A stretch of DNA of 64,000 bases from Hyphomicrobiales bacterium (GTDB lineage: Bacteria; Pseudomonadota; Alphaproteobacteria; Rhizobiales; Beijerinckiaceae): positions 1 to 64,000 of the forward strand of contig JAIXTT010000112.1 in NCBI GenBank assembly GCA_027483795.1, given 5' to 3'. This document shows positions 34,828 through 43,532 of this stretch, in pieces (within the stretch, counting starts at the first letter, position 1; the number at the start of each line of letters is the position of its first letter). The notes beneath the pieces are model-generated. The model did no database searches. It worked only from the letters and a program-made list of their open reading frames with translations, and was not told the DNA's origin. Made by a program: the position numbers and the translations under genes.

Positions 34828-36103
34828 GCTCGACAGACGCGCCGTGCTGGCCGGCGCCGGCGCCGCAATCCTCGCTTCGGCGACCCGCGCGGGCGCGCAG
34901 GAGAAACCGCTGCAGGTCTTTTCGCACCGCGTGCACCGATCCGTCGCGGTCGGCACGCAGGGCGACGCGACCGCGGCCTGGACCGCCGCCACGAAGACGC
35001 CGGTCGAATGGACGACCTTCGACACCGGCCCCCTTCAGGAGCGCCTGTTCCGCGAACTCGCATTGCCCGAAACCGGCGTGGACGTCGGCTTCATCGTGAA
35101 TTTCCAGGCCGTGCCGCGGATCGCGGCCCTGTTCGAACCGCTCGGTCCCTATATGGCGAAGGACCCGATCGAGGCCCCCGGCGACGTCTTTCCCGGCCTG
35201 ATGAAGGGCATGGAGATCGGCGGCAACATGATCGCCATGCCGGTCCGCCACGCCTCGTCCGGACTGCATTGGAACGCCGAGATCCTCGCCGAACGCGGCT
35301 TTTCGAAGCCGCCCGCGACCTTCGAGGAACTGATCGAGGTCGCCAAGGCCTGCACCTATCGCCGCGCCGACGGCACGCCCTGCGTGGGCCTCTGCATGCC
35401 CGGCGTCACCTATCCCAACGTCGTCGACATCGCCCGCGCCTGGGACGGCGATTTCATCACGCCGGACTTCAAGGTCGTCGCCGACCAGCCCGGCATGCTC
35501 AACGCCATCCGGACCCTGCGTCTCCTGTTCGAGCAGGGCGCCTTCCCGCGCAACTTCACCACCCTCCTCCAGGAAGAAGTCGTCACCTGGATGCAGCAGG
35601 GCCGCGCCGCGATGGCCCTGCAGGGCATGGGCCGCAACCGCCTGTTCAACGATCCCGCCAAGAGCAAGTTCTCGGGCAAGATCATGACCGGGGCGGTTCC
35701 GATATCGGCGAGCCTGAAGAACAAATACGCCGTGGCGCCGGCCAAGGTGGAATTCTGGGGCATGGGCATCCCGAAGAACGCCCGCCGCAAGGATCTCTCC
35801 TGGAGCTTCATCAAGGCGATGCTGAGCCCGGCCGCCACGCTGACCATGGCGCTCAACGGCAACGGCCCGGTCCGCAACGCGACCTATGACGACCCCGCCT
35901 TCCGCAAGACGGTCGACTATGCCGATGCCGAACGCGAGGTGCTCAAGGCCTCGCGCATCCCGATCCCCGCCTTCGACGAGGCCTCGCGCGCGGGCGACAT
36001 CTTCAAGGAGGAGGCCGAGGCCGCGGTGCTCGGGATGAAGACCCCCGAAGCGGCGATGGCCGCCGTGGTCGCACGCGTCAAGCCGCTGCTGCCGCCTTCG
36101 TAA
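34820..36103 (+). CDS. Extracellular sugar-type ABC substrate-binding protein, Tat-like signal
   Basis: 427 residues. DRRAVLAGAGAAILASATRAGAQ is a twin-arginine-like signal. The mature part is a family 1 solute-binding protein: LFREL...VDVGFIVNFQAVPRIAALFEPLGPYM, FPGLMKGMEIGGNMIAMPVRHASSGLHWNAEILAERGFSKPPATFEELIEVAKAC, WMQQGRAAMALQGMGRN. GGGAGGA lies 7 nt before the ATG. Encoded with the GntR regulator and divergently from the permeases, which are its evident partners. Confidence 0.92.
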   Translation: MPRLDRRAVLAGAGAAILASATRAGAQEKPLQVFSHRVHRSVAVGTQGDATAAWTAATKTPVEWTTFDTGPLQERLFRELALPETGVDVGFIVNFQAVPRIAALFEPLGPYMAKDPIEAPGDVFPGLMKGMEIGGNMIAMPVRHASSGLHWNAEILAERGFSKPPATFEELIEVAKACTYRRADGTPCVGLCMPGVTYPNVVDIARAWDGDFITPDFKVVADQPGMLNAIRTLRLLFEQGAFPRNFTTLLQEEVVTWMQQGRAAMALQGMGRNRLFNDPAKSKFSGKIMTGAVPISASLKNKYAVAPAKVEFWGMGIPKNARRKDLSWSFIKAMLSPAATLTMALNGNGPVRNATYDDPAFRKTVDYADAEREVLKASRIPIPAFDEASRAGDIFKEEAEAAVLGMKTPEAAMAAVVARVKPLLPPS

Positions 36104-36113
36104 GGCCGCGTCC

Positions 36114-36158
36114 GCGCGCTTGCGCCCCGGCTCCGACGAGACCGGGTCGCAAGCGCGC
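36114..36158 (+). terminator. Long GC hairpin after the binding-protein gene
   Basis: GCGCGCTTGCG (36114-36124) and CGCAAGCGCGC (36148-36158) form a perfect 11-bp stem; the loop itself holds a CCCCGG/CCGGG stem. There is no T-run, so it may stabilise the transcript or act in Rho-dependent termination. Confidence 0.45.
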
Positions 36159-36280
36159 CGACCGCCGTCCCGGTCCCTGCATCGCCGCCTGCGCGCAAGG
36201 CGCGCGCCGCGGATGGCGGTGCGCATTCCGTCGGCATAGGATGAGATCCGAACTTCGGTAGCATCGCGTCGAGTCCTCGG

Positions 36281-36742
36281 ATGATCTCGCCCACGTCCGC
36301 CCCGGCCCATTTCGTTCGTGCCGCCTGCGCCGTTCTCGGTCTGCAATGGCCGAACACGCCGACCGCCGCCGATGCCGGCGGAGACTTCCGGCTTCGTTTC
36401 GATGTTCTTCCGGGCGTCGTGCTGGCCATCGCCCATGAGGCGGATGCTGCAGGCTTCGTCGTTACGGCGACTTTCGAAGCGGCATCCGGCAGAAGCGACG
36501 TCGAAGCGGCCGTTCTGGCGCTGAAGGCCAACCATCTGCGCCCGCTCGGCGCCTGCTTCTCGATCGATCCCCGGACCGACCGTCTCGTGGCGACGCTCGT
36601 CGTCGACGCCGCCGCGATCGACCTCGTGACCTTCTGCGATCGCGTCGCGGGCTTCACGATCATGGCCGAGAACTGGCGTCGCATGATGGACGCTCCCGCA
36701 TCCCGCGGCGCACCGCCGGGCGCCTTGACGACATGGCGCTGA
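36281..36742 (+). CDS. CesT-type secretion-chaperone-like protein
   Basis: 153 residues, acidic and compact. Features shared with CesT/SycE-type type III secretion chaperones: an N-terminal helix with FVRAACAVLGLQWP, a beta-sheet with FRLRFDVLPGVVLAIAHEADAAGFVVTATF, then VLALKANHLRPLGACFSIDPRTDRLVATLVV and a C-terminal helix LVTFCDRVAGFTIMAENWRRMMD. YbjN-like proteins share this fold and are the main alternative. Only 124 bp separate it from a cysteine-protease-like gene, the classic chaperone-effector order. No ribosome-binding site is strong. Confidence 0.5.
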   Translation: MISPTSAPAHFVRAACAVLGLQWPNTPTAADAGGDFRLRFDVLPGVVLAIAHEADAAGFVVTATFEAASGRSDVEAAVLALKANHLRPLGACFSIDPRTDRLVATLVVDAAAIDLVTFCDRVAGFTIMAENWRRMMDAPASRGAPPGALTTWR

Positions 36743-36819
36743 TGCGACGGGCGGCGGAGTTTCCGGATGTGCGGCCCCGCACGGCGTCGGCCGTGATCTT
36801 CGATCGAAATGAACACGAA

Positions 36820-36840
36820 CGGTCCGGCGCGGCCGGACCG
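36820..36840. promoter_or_regulatory. Perfect hairpin between the chaperone-like and protease-like genes
   Basis: CGGTCCGG and CCGGACCG form an 8-bp stem with a CGCGG loop, 26 nt before the protease-like ATG. It could modulate translation of the downstream gene or limit read-through. Confidence 0.35.
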
Positions 36841-36866
36841 CCGTCACGACGCATGGAGCGAGAGCG

Positions 36867-38054
36867 ATGATCGAGAAGATGACGGGCGGCTACCGGATCG
36901 CCGTCGCACCGGACCGGCTCGACGGGGTCACGCGCGCGGACGTCTCCGGCCTGCTGGACGCGGTCCGCCGGGATCCGAGCTTCGCCCGCGATCTGTCGAA
37001 ATTCGAATTCAGCGTCGTCGAGAGCGGCAACGGCCGTTATCTCCAGCTGAAGGAGCAACCCGCCTTCGGCAGTTTCAAGGACGCCGCGGTCTGGGGCTCG
37101 GAGGAGCGACGGATGGAACGCGACGCCGCGCTCGCCGTCCTCGCCGGCGCCTTGGGCGACGACGCTCTGGTCGACGACATGTTCGCCCGCCTCGCGAAGG
37201 AACCGGAGCATGAGGCCGTCCGCAGCGCCGTCGAAATCGCCGCCCTTCATCTGCTGCCCGAGGAGCCGCCGGGGCCCGTTCCGGCTCTCCCGCAGAACGT
37301 CGACCTCTCCGAGGTGACCCAATATCAGGGGACGAACACCTGCTGGGCGCTGTCGACGCTGATCGGATGTCTCGAGATGGACGGGGGCCGGCAATTCCTC
37401 GACGAGCGCTTCACCAAGACGGGCTCGGACTATCGGCTCGAACTGAAGGACGGGCGGGTGGTGACGGTGACGCCCGACGACCTCGCCGCGATCGACCGTA
37501 AGCGCAAGGCCGCGAGCGCCTACCGGACCGACGACGTCCGGCCGCAATGGCTGCGGGCCTTCGAGGCCGCCTGCACGCGCATCGACGCACCGTACGAGGC
37601 CGCGGCCTTCGACCCCGCGCTGGGGACGGCCGATGCCGACTATCTCGCCGAACGGATCGGGCTCGAACCCGAAACCCTGCTTCCGGGGACGGTCGCGTGG
37701 GACGACGTCAAGACCCGGCTCGCCGACGCACGGGAGCAGGGCAAGGCGGTGCTGGTCGTGATGAGCGGCCACTGCCACGTCCTCGAAGGGATCGACGACG
37801 ACGCCCTCGTGCTCAAATCGACCTTGGGCGGATCGGAGACGCTCGCACTCGGCGCCGCCGACCTGATGCAGCTCTCCCGGGAGCAACGCCCCGGCGATCC
37901 GATGTGGGAGGCCCCCGAGGTCGACTACCGTCTCGCCCAGATCTCGAAGACCGTCTCCTCCGAGGATGCGGGCAAGGCGTGGGGCGAGGGCAAGCTCGAC
38001 ATCTGCCTCATCGACCTGCCGAAACGGAAGGGTTCACATGAACGGAAACGGTGA
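36867..38054 (+). CDS. Papain-like cysteine protease candidate (possible secreted effector)
   Basis: 395 residues. The N-terminal third (1-140) is helical and unrecognised. Residues 151-166 contain Q152/Q154 and Cys159 in YQGTNTCWALSTLIG, the Q...CW pattern of papain/calpain-like enzymes, and residues 299-308 contain MSGHCHVLEGI, where His302 is six residues before Gly308 as in papain's HAV..VG. The third member (Asn/Asp) is not obvious: the expected KNSWG position reads KSTLG. No signal peptide is present, as expected for a type III substrate. It follows a CesT-like gene and overlaps the cupin gene by 17 nt. Confidence 0.55.
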   Translation: MIEKMTGGYRIAVAPDRLDGVTRADVSGLLDAVRRDPSFARDLSKFEFSVVESGNGRYLQLKEQPAFGSFKDAAVWGSEERRMERDAALAVLAGALGDDALVDDMFARLAKEPEHEAVRSAVEIAALHLLPEEPPGPVPALPQNVDLSEVTQYQGTNTCWALSTLIGCLEMDGGRQFLDERFTKTGSDYRLELKDGRVVTVTPDDLAAIDRKRKAASAYRTDDVRPQWLRAFEAACTRIDAPYEAAAFDPALGTADADYLAERIGLEPETLLPGTVAWDDVKTRLADAREQGKAVLVVMSGHCHVLEGIDDDALVLKSTLGGSETLALGAADLMQLSREQRPGDPMWEAPEVDYRLAQISKTVSSEDAGKAWGEGKLDICLIDLPKRKGSHERKR

Positions 38055-38538
38055 AGAGGCGCCCTCGGGTCCCGAGTCTTCGAGCCCCGAGTCTTCGAGC
38101 CCCGAGTCTTCGGGTTCCAAGCGCTCGGCCGCCTTCGACGTCGTCGCCCTGGCCCGTCTGCTTCCGCCCGCAGCGGGCACGCTGATCTCCGACATGCGGC
38201 TCGTGGACTCTCCGGACGCCGGCCTCCGGCTGTTCCGCGCGAACGGTCCGGTGCCCAAGCATCTGCACCGCTTTTCCGACGAATATCTGATGGTCGTCCA
38301 AGGGCGCGCCACGTTCCGCATCGACGACGAGCCGGAAACCGAGCTGAAGCCGGGCCAAGTGGTCTTCTTCGAGCGCGGCACCTGGCACGGCTTTCCCCGG
38401 CTGATCGAGGAGCCCTTCGTGATCCTCGCCTTCGAAGTACCCGCCCGCGATCCGGCGGACGTCGTCTTCTTCGACCGGAAGGACCGCCCCTTCATCGAGA
38501 CGACGGAACGGCCCGAAGAGCCCGGCGCGGGCGGATAG
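38038..38538 (+). CDS. Cupin-domain protein with Ser/Pro/Glu-rich N-terminus
   Basis: 166 residues. After a repetitive leader (SSPESSSPESSGS, from a 15-bp tandem repeat) comes a single cupin barrel: FRANGPVPKHLHRFSDEYLMVVQGRATFRIDD and ELKPGQVVFFERGTWHGFPRL contain the two cupin motifs with metal-binding His/Glu/His residues. Small cupins may be isomerases, dioxygenases or binding proteins; the role here is unknown. It overlaps the protease-like gene by 17 nt in another frame and so is cotranscribed. Confidence 0.8.
   Translation: MNGNGEEAPSGPESSSPESSSPESSGSKRSAAFDVVALARLLPPAAGTLISDMRLVDSPDAGLRLFRANGPVPKHLHRFSDEYLMVVQGRATFRIDDEPETELKPGQVVFFERGTWHGFPRLIEEPFVILAFEVPARDPADVVFFDRKDRPFIETTERPEEPGAGG
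38071..38114 (+). repeat. Three-copy 15-bp tandem repeat in the cupin gene
   Basis: CCCGAGTCTTCGAGC begins at 38071, 38086 and 38101. It encodes PESSS/PESSG. Copy-number change would lengthen or shorten the leader in frame. Confidence 0.85.
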
Positions 38539-38582
38539 GCGGACCCCGCGATGCGCAGCCGCGCGGCGGCCGCGATCCGGGA

Positions 38583-39587
38583 TCAGTCCCGGACCGACAG
38601 CATGATCTTGCCGATATGCGTGCTCGATTCCATGAGCGCATGCGCCTCCCGCGCCCGTTCGAGCGGGAAGGTCTCGTGGATCACGACCTTCGCCTTGCCC
38701 GCACCGTAGAGCGGCCAGACCTCGGCGCGGACGCGGTCGGCGATCGCCTTCTTCAGTTCGACCGAACGCGGACGCAGCGTCGAGCCCGTCATGGTCAGGC
38801 GGCGCAGCATGAGCGGCGTGAAGTCGAAATCCGCGACCTTGCCGGACTGGAGAAAGGCGATCTGGACGAGGCGACCCTCGAAGGCGAGCGACATCAGGTT
38901 CTTGCGGATATAGGGGCCGCCGACCATGTCGAGGATCACGTCGACGCCCTTGCCGCCCGTCAGTTCCTTGACCCGCGCCTGCCAGTCCTCGGCGCGATGA
39001 TCGATGGCGACGTCCGCGCCGATCGAGCGGCAGAAGGCGCATTTCTCCGCGGACCCCGCGGTGGCGTAGACGGTCGCCCCCGCCGCCTTCGCGAGCTGGA
39101 TCGCGGTATAGCCGATGCCGCTGGAACCGCCATGGATCAGGATCGTCTCGCCCGCCTTCAGCCGACCGCGCGTGAAGACGTTGTCATGCACGGTGAGGAC
39201 GTTTTCGGGCAGGCCCGCCGCTTCGAGCAGGGACAGCCCCTCGGGGATCGGCAGGCAGAGCACGGCCTCCGCCACGCAATACTCCGCATAGCCGCCCGAG
39301 ATCACGAGCGCGCAGACCTCGTCGCCGATCTTCGGCGTCGCGACCCCCTCGCCGAGGGCCACGACGCGGCCCGCGATTTCGAGGCCGGGGATCTCCGTCG
39401 CGCCCGGAGGCGGCGGATAGCCGCCCGCCCGCTGCAGGCAGTCCGGACGGTTCACGCCCGCCGCCGCGACCTCGATCAGCACCTGCCCGGGCGCGGGAGC
39501 GGGCACGGGGCCCGTCTCGACCTCGATCACCTCGGGACCGCCGGCGGCGGCGAAGCGGATGCGGCGCATGGATGTCGGGAGGGCCAT
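38583..39587 (-). CDS. NAD(P)H-quinone oxidoreductase (zinc-less MDR family)
   Basis: 334 residues. The GroES-like domain (PAPGQVLIEVAAAGVNRPDCLQRAGGYPPPPGATEIPGLEIAGRVVALGEGV) lacks the structural zinc cysteines, and AGETILIHGGSSGIGYTAIQLAKAAGATVYATAGSAEKC is the NADPH-binding Rossmann fold. This is the QOR/PIG3-type reductase of quinones or enones. It is divergent from the FAD-dehydrogenase operon and single. Confidence 0.94.
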   Translation of the reverse strand: MALPTSMRRIRFAAAGGPEVIEVETGPVPAPAPGQVLIEVAAAGVNRPDCLQRAGGYPPPPGATEIPGLEIAGRVVALGEGVATPKIGDEVCALVISGGYAEYCVAEAVLCLPIPEGLSLLEAAGLPENVLTVHDNVFTRGRLKAGETILIHGGSSGIGYTAIQLAKAAGATVYATAGSAEKCAFCRSIGADVAIDHRAEDWQARVKELTGGKGVDVILDMVGGPYIRKNLMSLAFEGRLVQIAFLQSGKVADFDFTPLMLRRLTMTGSTLRPRSVELKKAIADRVRAEVWPLYGAGKAKVVIHETFPLERAREAHALMESSTHIGKIMLSVRD

Positions 39588-39769
39588 TCGGAGCGTTCCT
39601 CGGGAAACACGCGGGGGTCCGCGGGCCTCCGCGGATCGGGCCGAGGTCTAAAGACGAACGACTTGTCGGGCAACTCGCTCCTCTGCATGATGCCCGCGCC
39701 CCCGCCGGTTCCGCGCGTCGCCGCAAGCGGACCGCCCGGCGAACGGGTTCCCCTCCACGAGGTTCAGCG

Positions 39770-41170
39770 ATGGCTTCGGCCGCCCTTCTCGCGCAGCTCC
39801 GCGATCGTCTCGGCCCGCAGGGTCTCCTCACCGAGGAGGCCGACATGGCGGGTCACGCGATCGACTGGCGGCGTCTCTTCCCCGGCCGGCCGCTCGCCGT
39901 CGCCCGTCCGGCGGACACCGCGGCGACGGCGGCCGTGGTCGATCTCTGCCGCAGGCACGGCGTCGCGATCGTGCCCCAGAGCGGCAATACCGGCATGGCG
40001 GGCGGCGCGACGCCCGATGCGAGCGGCACGGAACTCGTGCTCTCGCTCGCCCGCATGAATGCGATCCGCGACGTCGATCCGGTCGGCATGACGATGGAAC
40101 TCGAGGCGGGCGTGATCCTCGAGACGGCGCAGAACGCCGCCGCGGCCGCGGGTCGCCTGCTGCCGATCAGCCTCGCCGCCGAAGGCTCCGCCATGGCGGG
40201 CGGGGTGATCGCGACCAATGCGGGCGGCATCAACGTGCTGCGCTACGGCATGGCGCGGTCGCTGGTGCTGGGCCTCGAAGTCGTCCTTCCCGACGGCACG
40301 GTCGTGAACGGCTTGCGCCGCCTGCGCAAGGACAATGCGGGCTACGACTGGAAGCAGCTCTTCATCGGCAGCGAAGGCACGCTCGGCATCGTCACCGCCG
40401 CCGTTCTGCGCCTGCTGCCCGCGCCGAAGGACAAGGTCACCGCCCTGCTCTCGGTCCCCGATCCGCGGGCCGCGCTCGATCTCCTCGCCTGCGCGCAGGA
40501 CGAACTCGGCGACACGATCTCCGCCTTCGAGCTGATGTCGGGCTTCTCGCTGCGTCTCGTCGAGACGCATTTCGGCCTGAAGCGTCCCGTCGCCGACGGC
40601 GAATGGTTCGTGCTGATCGAGGCGGCCTCGACCCTGTCGGGCCTGCGCGACGCCGCCGAGGCGGCGCTCGGCCGGGCGCTGGAGGACGGTTTCGCGCTCG
40701 ACGGCATCGTCGCGGATTCGGGCCGGGGCGCGGCGGATCTCTGGCGGCTGCGCGAGCGCATCACCGAATCCGAGGCCAAGGAAGGCAAGAGCGTGAAGCA
40801 CGACGTCTCGGTGCCGATCCCCCTCGTTCCGCAGTTCCTCGTCGAGGCGGGCGAAGCGCTCGCCGCGAAACTGCCCGGCGCGCGGGTCAACTGCTTCGGC
40901 CATCTGGGCGACGGCAATCTCCACTACAACGTCCTCGCCGACGGCCGGTCCTCCGAGGAAGTCAACGTCGTCGTCCACGACGTCGTCCAGCGCTTCGGCG
41001 GCAGCATCTCGGCCGAACACGGGATCGGCCGTTATCGCGTCGCCGAGCTGGAGCGCCGCCGCGCGCCCGCCGAACTCGACCTGTCCCGCCGCATCAAGAC
41101 GGCGCTCGACCCGCTCGATCTCATGAATCCCGGAAAGGTCTTGTCCCGCGCGTCCCTTCCGCGAAAATGA
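39770..41170 (+). CDS. FAD-linked 2-hydroxyacid dehydrogenase (GlcD/D-LDH/D2HGDH-like)
   Basis: 466 residues. The FAD-binding PCMH domain is clear (PADTAATAAVVDLCRRHGVAIVPQSGNTGMAGGATPD, AAEGSAMAGGVIATNAGGINVLRYG, WKQLFIGSEGTLGIVTAAVLRLLP), and the C-terminal cap has NCFGHLGDGNLHYNVLA with the metal-binding histidines and SISAEHGIGR. It oxidises a D-2-hydroxyacid, passing electrons to an acceptor. GAGGT lies 8 nt before the ATG. First gene of an operon with HMG-CoA-lyase-like, CoA-transferase and TTT genes, so it probably handles the transported hydroxy acid. Confidence 0.93.
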   Translation: MASAALLAQLRDRLGPQGLLTEEADMAGHAIDWRRLFPGRPLAVARPADTAATAAVVDLCRRHGVAIVPQSGNTGMAGGATPDASGTELVLSLARMNAIRDVDPVGMTMELEAGVILETAQNAAAAAGRLLPISLAAEGSAMAGGVIATNAGGINVLRYGMARSLVLGLEVVLPDGTVVNGLRRLRKDNAGYDWKQLFIGSEGTLGIVTAAVLRLLPAPKDKVTALLSVPDPRAALDLLACAQDELGDTISAFELMSGFSLRLVETHFGLKRPVADGEWFVLIEAASTLSGLRDAAEAALGRALEDGFALDGIVADSGRGAADLWRLRERITESEAKEGKSVKHDVSVPIPLVPQFLVEAGEALAAKLPGARVNCFGHLGDGNLHYNVLADGRSSEEVNVVVHDVVQRFGGSISAEHGIGRYRVAELERRRAPAELDLSRRIKTALDPLDLMNPGKVLSRASLPRK

Positions 41171-41220
41171 ACCGCCCCGCCGCCCGGCGGCGGACCCTGC
41201 AGGTCTCGGGAGAAAGCCGC

Positions 41221-42180
41221 GTGATCGGCTCCGATCGAATCGACGTTCTGGTCAGCGAGGTCGGCCCGCGCGACGGGCTGCAGAACGTCGCGGCCGTCAT
41301 GCCGACCGCCGCCAAGATCGCCTGGATCGAGGCCCTGATCGGCGCGGGCCTGTCCGAAATCGAGATCGGGTCCTTCGTCTCGCCGAAGCGCCTTCCGCAG
41401 ATGGCCGACACCGCCGCGGTCGCCGCGGCCTTCGCGGACGAGACGCGGGCGACGATCATGGCGCTCGTCCCGAACCTCGAGGGCGCGGAGCGCGCCTCGG
41501 CGGCGGGCGTCGACAAGGTCACGATCCCCGTCTCCGCCTCGCGCACGCATTCGCTCGCCAATATCGGCATGACGCGGGAGCAGGCGATCGGTCAGGTCGC
41601 GGCGATCCGCGCGCTCGCCGACGCGCGGGCGACCGGCCGCGCAAGGATCGGCGTCGAAGTCGGCATCTCGACGGCCTTCGGCTGCACGATGGAAGGCCCC
41701 GTTCCGGAGGACGACGTGATCCGCCTCGCCGTCGCGGCGGCCGAGGCCGGGGCCGACGTCGTGAACCTCTCCGACACCACGGGCATGGGCCATCCCGCGC
41801 AGGTCCGCCGCCTGTTCCGCAGGCTCGCCGCCGAACTCGGGGCGAAGGCGGGCGGGGCGCATTTCCACGACACGAGGGGCCAGGGTCTCGCCAATGTCGT
41901 CGCCGCCCTCGATGCCGGCGTCGTCACCTTCGATTCCTCGCTCGCCGGATTGGGGGGCTGCCCCTATGCGCCCGGCGCGTCCGGCAACATCGTGACGGAG
42001 GATCTCGTCTTCCTGCTCGAATCCATGGGCCTGCGCACCGGCGTCGACCTCGAACGGCTGATCGCCGCGCGGCGCGTGGTCGCCGAGGCGCTGCCGGGCG
42101 AGCCGCTCTACGGCCATGTCGCCGAGGCGGGCCTGCCCAAGGGCTTCGTCCCGGCATCGGCGGCGCGAGGCGGGGCATGA
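41221..42180 (+). CDS. HMG-CoA lyase-like enzyme
   Basis: 319 residues from a GTG start with GGGAGAAA upstream; an ATG at 41167 that overlaps the previous stop as ATGA is an alternative. Signature elements are VSEVGPRDGLQNV (metal-binding Asp), GSFVSPKRLPQMADT, GVEVGISTAFGCTMEGPV, GAHFHDTRGQGLANVVAAL (metal-binding His pair) and the catalytic Cys loop GLGGCPYAPGASGNIVTED. It cleaves a 3-hydroxy-3-methyl acyl-CoA thioester. Together with the next gene this implies CoA activation then cleavage of an imported branched hydroxy-dicarboxylate (inference). Confidence 0.92.
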   Translation: MIGSDRIDVLVSEVGPRDGLQNVAAVMPTAAKIAWIEALIGAGLSEIEIGSFVSPKRLPQMADTAAVAAAFADETRATIMALVPNLEGAERASAAGVDKVTIPVSASRTHSLANIGMTREQAIGQVAAIRALADARATGRARIGVEVGISTAFGCTMEGPVPEDDVIRLAVAAAEAGADVVNLSDTTGMGHPAQVRRLFRRLAAELGAKAGGAHFHDTRGQGLANVVAALDAGVVTFDSSLAGLGGCPYAPGASGNIVTEDLVFLLESMGLRTGVDLERLIAARRVVAEALPGEPLYGHVAEAGLPKGFVPASAARGGA

Positions 42181-43409
42181 CCGAGGCCGCGGGACCGCAA
42201 GGGGCGGGCGGCGGGCTGCTCGAAGGCGTCCGCGTCCTCGACCTCACCAATGTGCTGTCCGGGCCCTTCTGCTGCTATCAGCTCGCCCTTCTGGGCGCGG
42301 ACGTCATCAAGGTCGAGGTGCCCGGAACGGGCGATCTCGCGCGCCGGCTCGGCGCGTCGCCGGAGCTCAACGACGCGCTGATGGGCGCGTCCTTCCTCGC
42401 GCAGAATGCGGGCAAGCGCTCGATCACCGTCGATCTCAAGACGCCCGGCGGCAAGCGCGTCTTCGAGCGCCTCGTCGCCACCGCCGACGTGGTGGTCGAG
42501 AATTTCCGCCCCGGCGTCATGGACCGGCTGGGCTTCGGCCATGCCGCGCTCGAGGCGATCAAGCCGGGGATCGTCCTGTGCTCGGTCTCCGGCTTCGGGC
42601 AAGACGGACCGCTGAGGTCCCGCCCCGCCTATGACCAGATCATCCAGGGGCTCGCCGGGGTGATGAGCGTCACGGGCGACGCCGAAAGCGCGCCCCTGCG
42701 CGTCGGCTATCCGGTCGCCGACACCATCGGCGGCCTCACCGCCGCCTTCGCGATCGCCGCCGCGCTCGTGCGCCGAGGCCGGACGGGAAAGGGCGAGACG
42801 ATCGACGTCTCGATGCTGGAGGCGACCCTCGTCACCATGGGCTGGGCCGTGTCCAACTGGCTGATCGCGGGCGTGCCCGCCGCGCCCATGGGCAATCGGA
42901 ACATGACCGCCGCGCCTTCGGGCACGTTCCGGACGGGCGACGGACCGCTCAACGTCGCGGCGAACCGGCAGGAGCAGTTCGAGGCGCTGGTCGAGGTCGT
43001 CGGCCGCCCCGATCTCGCCCGCGATCCCCGCTTCGCCGAGCGCGAGGCGCGCAAGCGCAACCGCGACGCGCTCACCGTCGAGCTCGAAACCGCCCTCGCG
43101 GCGCGCTCCGCCCGCGACTGGGCCGAACGTCTCAACGCGCGCGGCGTCCCCGCGGGCGAAGTGCTGTCGGTGATGGACGTGCTCGACCATCCGCAGGTGA
43201 CGTCGCGCGGTCTCGTGCACGATTTCGACGCCGTGCCGGGGCTCGACCGCCCGGTGCGCGTCGTGCGCTCGGGTTTTCGGTTGCAGAGCGGCGATCCGCA
43301 ACCCTCCGGCCCTCCTCCGCGCCTCGGAGAGCATACGGCGGAGATTCTCGCGGAACTCGGCTTCCGCGACTCTGAAATCACTGCGCTTTCGGCCGAAAAA
43401 GCGGTATGA
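42177..43409 (+). CDS. CaiB/BaiF-family CoA-transferase
   Basis: 410 residues. RVLDLTNVLSGPFCCYQLALLGADVIKVEVPGTGDLARRLG is the N-terminal CoA-binding region; SITVDLKTPGGKRVFERLVATADVVVENFRPGVMDRLG contains the catalytic-Asp area (class III enzymes form an aspartyl-CoA intermediate). Overlaps the lyase by 4 nt (ATGA), so a CoA-transferase/lyase pair is coupled. Likely activates the acid imported by the downstream transporter. Confidence 0.95.
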   Translation: MTEAAGPQGAGGGLLEGVRVLDLTNVLSGPFCCYQLALLGADVIKVEVPGTGDLARRLGASPELNDALMGASFLAQNAGKRSITVDLKTPGGKRVFERLVATADVVVENFRPGVMDRLGFGHAALEAIKPGIVLCSVSGFGQDGPLRSRPAYDQIIQGLAGVMSVTGDAESAPLRVGYPVADTIGGLTAAFAIAAALVRRGRTGKGETIDVSMLEATLVTMGWAVSNWLIAGVPAAPMGNRNMTAAPSGTFRTGDGPLNVAANRQEQFEALVEVVGRPDLARDPRFAEREARKRNRDALTVELETALAARSARDWAERLNARGVPAGEVLSVMDVLDHPQVTSRGLVHDFDAVPGLDRPVRVVRSGFRLQSGDPQPSGPPPRLGEHTAEILAELGFRDSEITALSAEKAV

Positions 43410-43532
43410 AGATCCTACGGCGTACTTCCGGTCGGAGCGCGCGCCGCCGTCGCGGACCGCGATCGGCCGCCCCGAACGGAAACGACGAACCAACCGGTCC
43501 GCAAAGGGCCGAACCAGAGGGAGAGAAAACGA

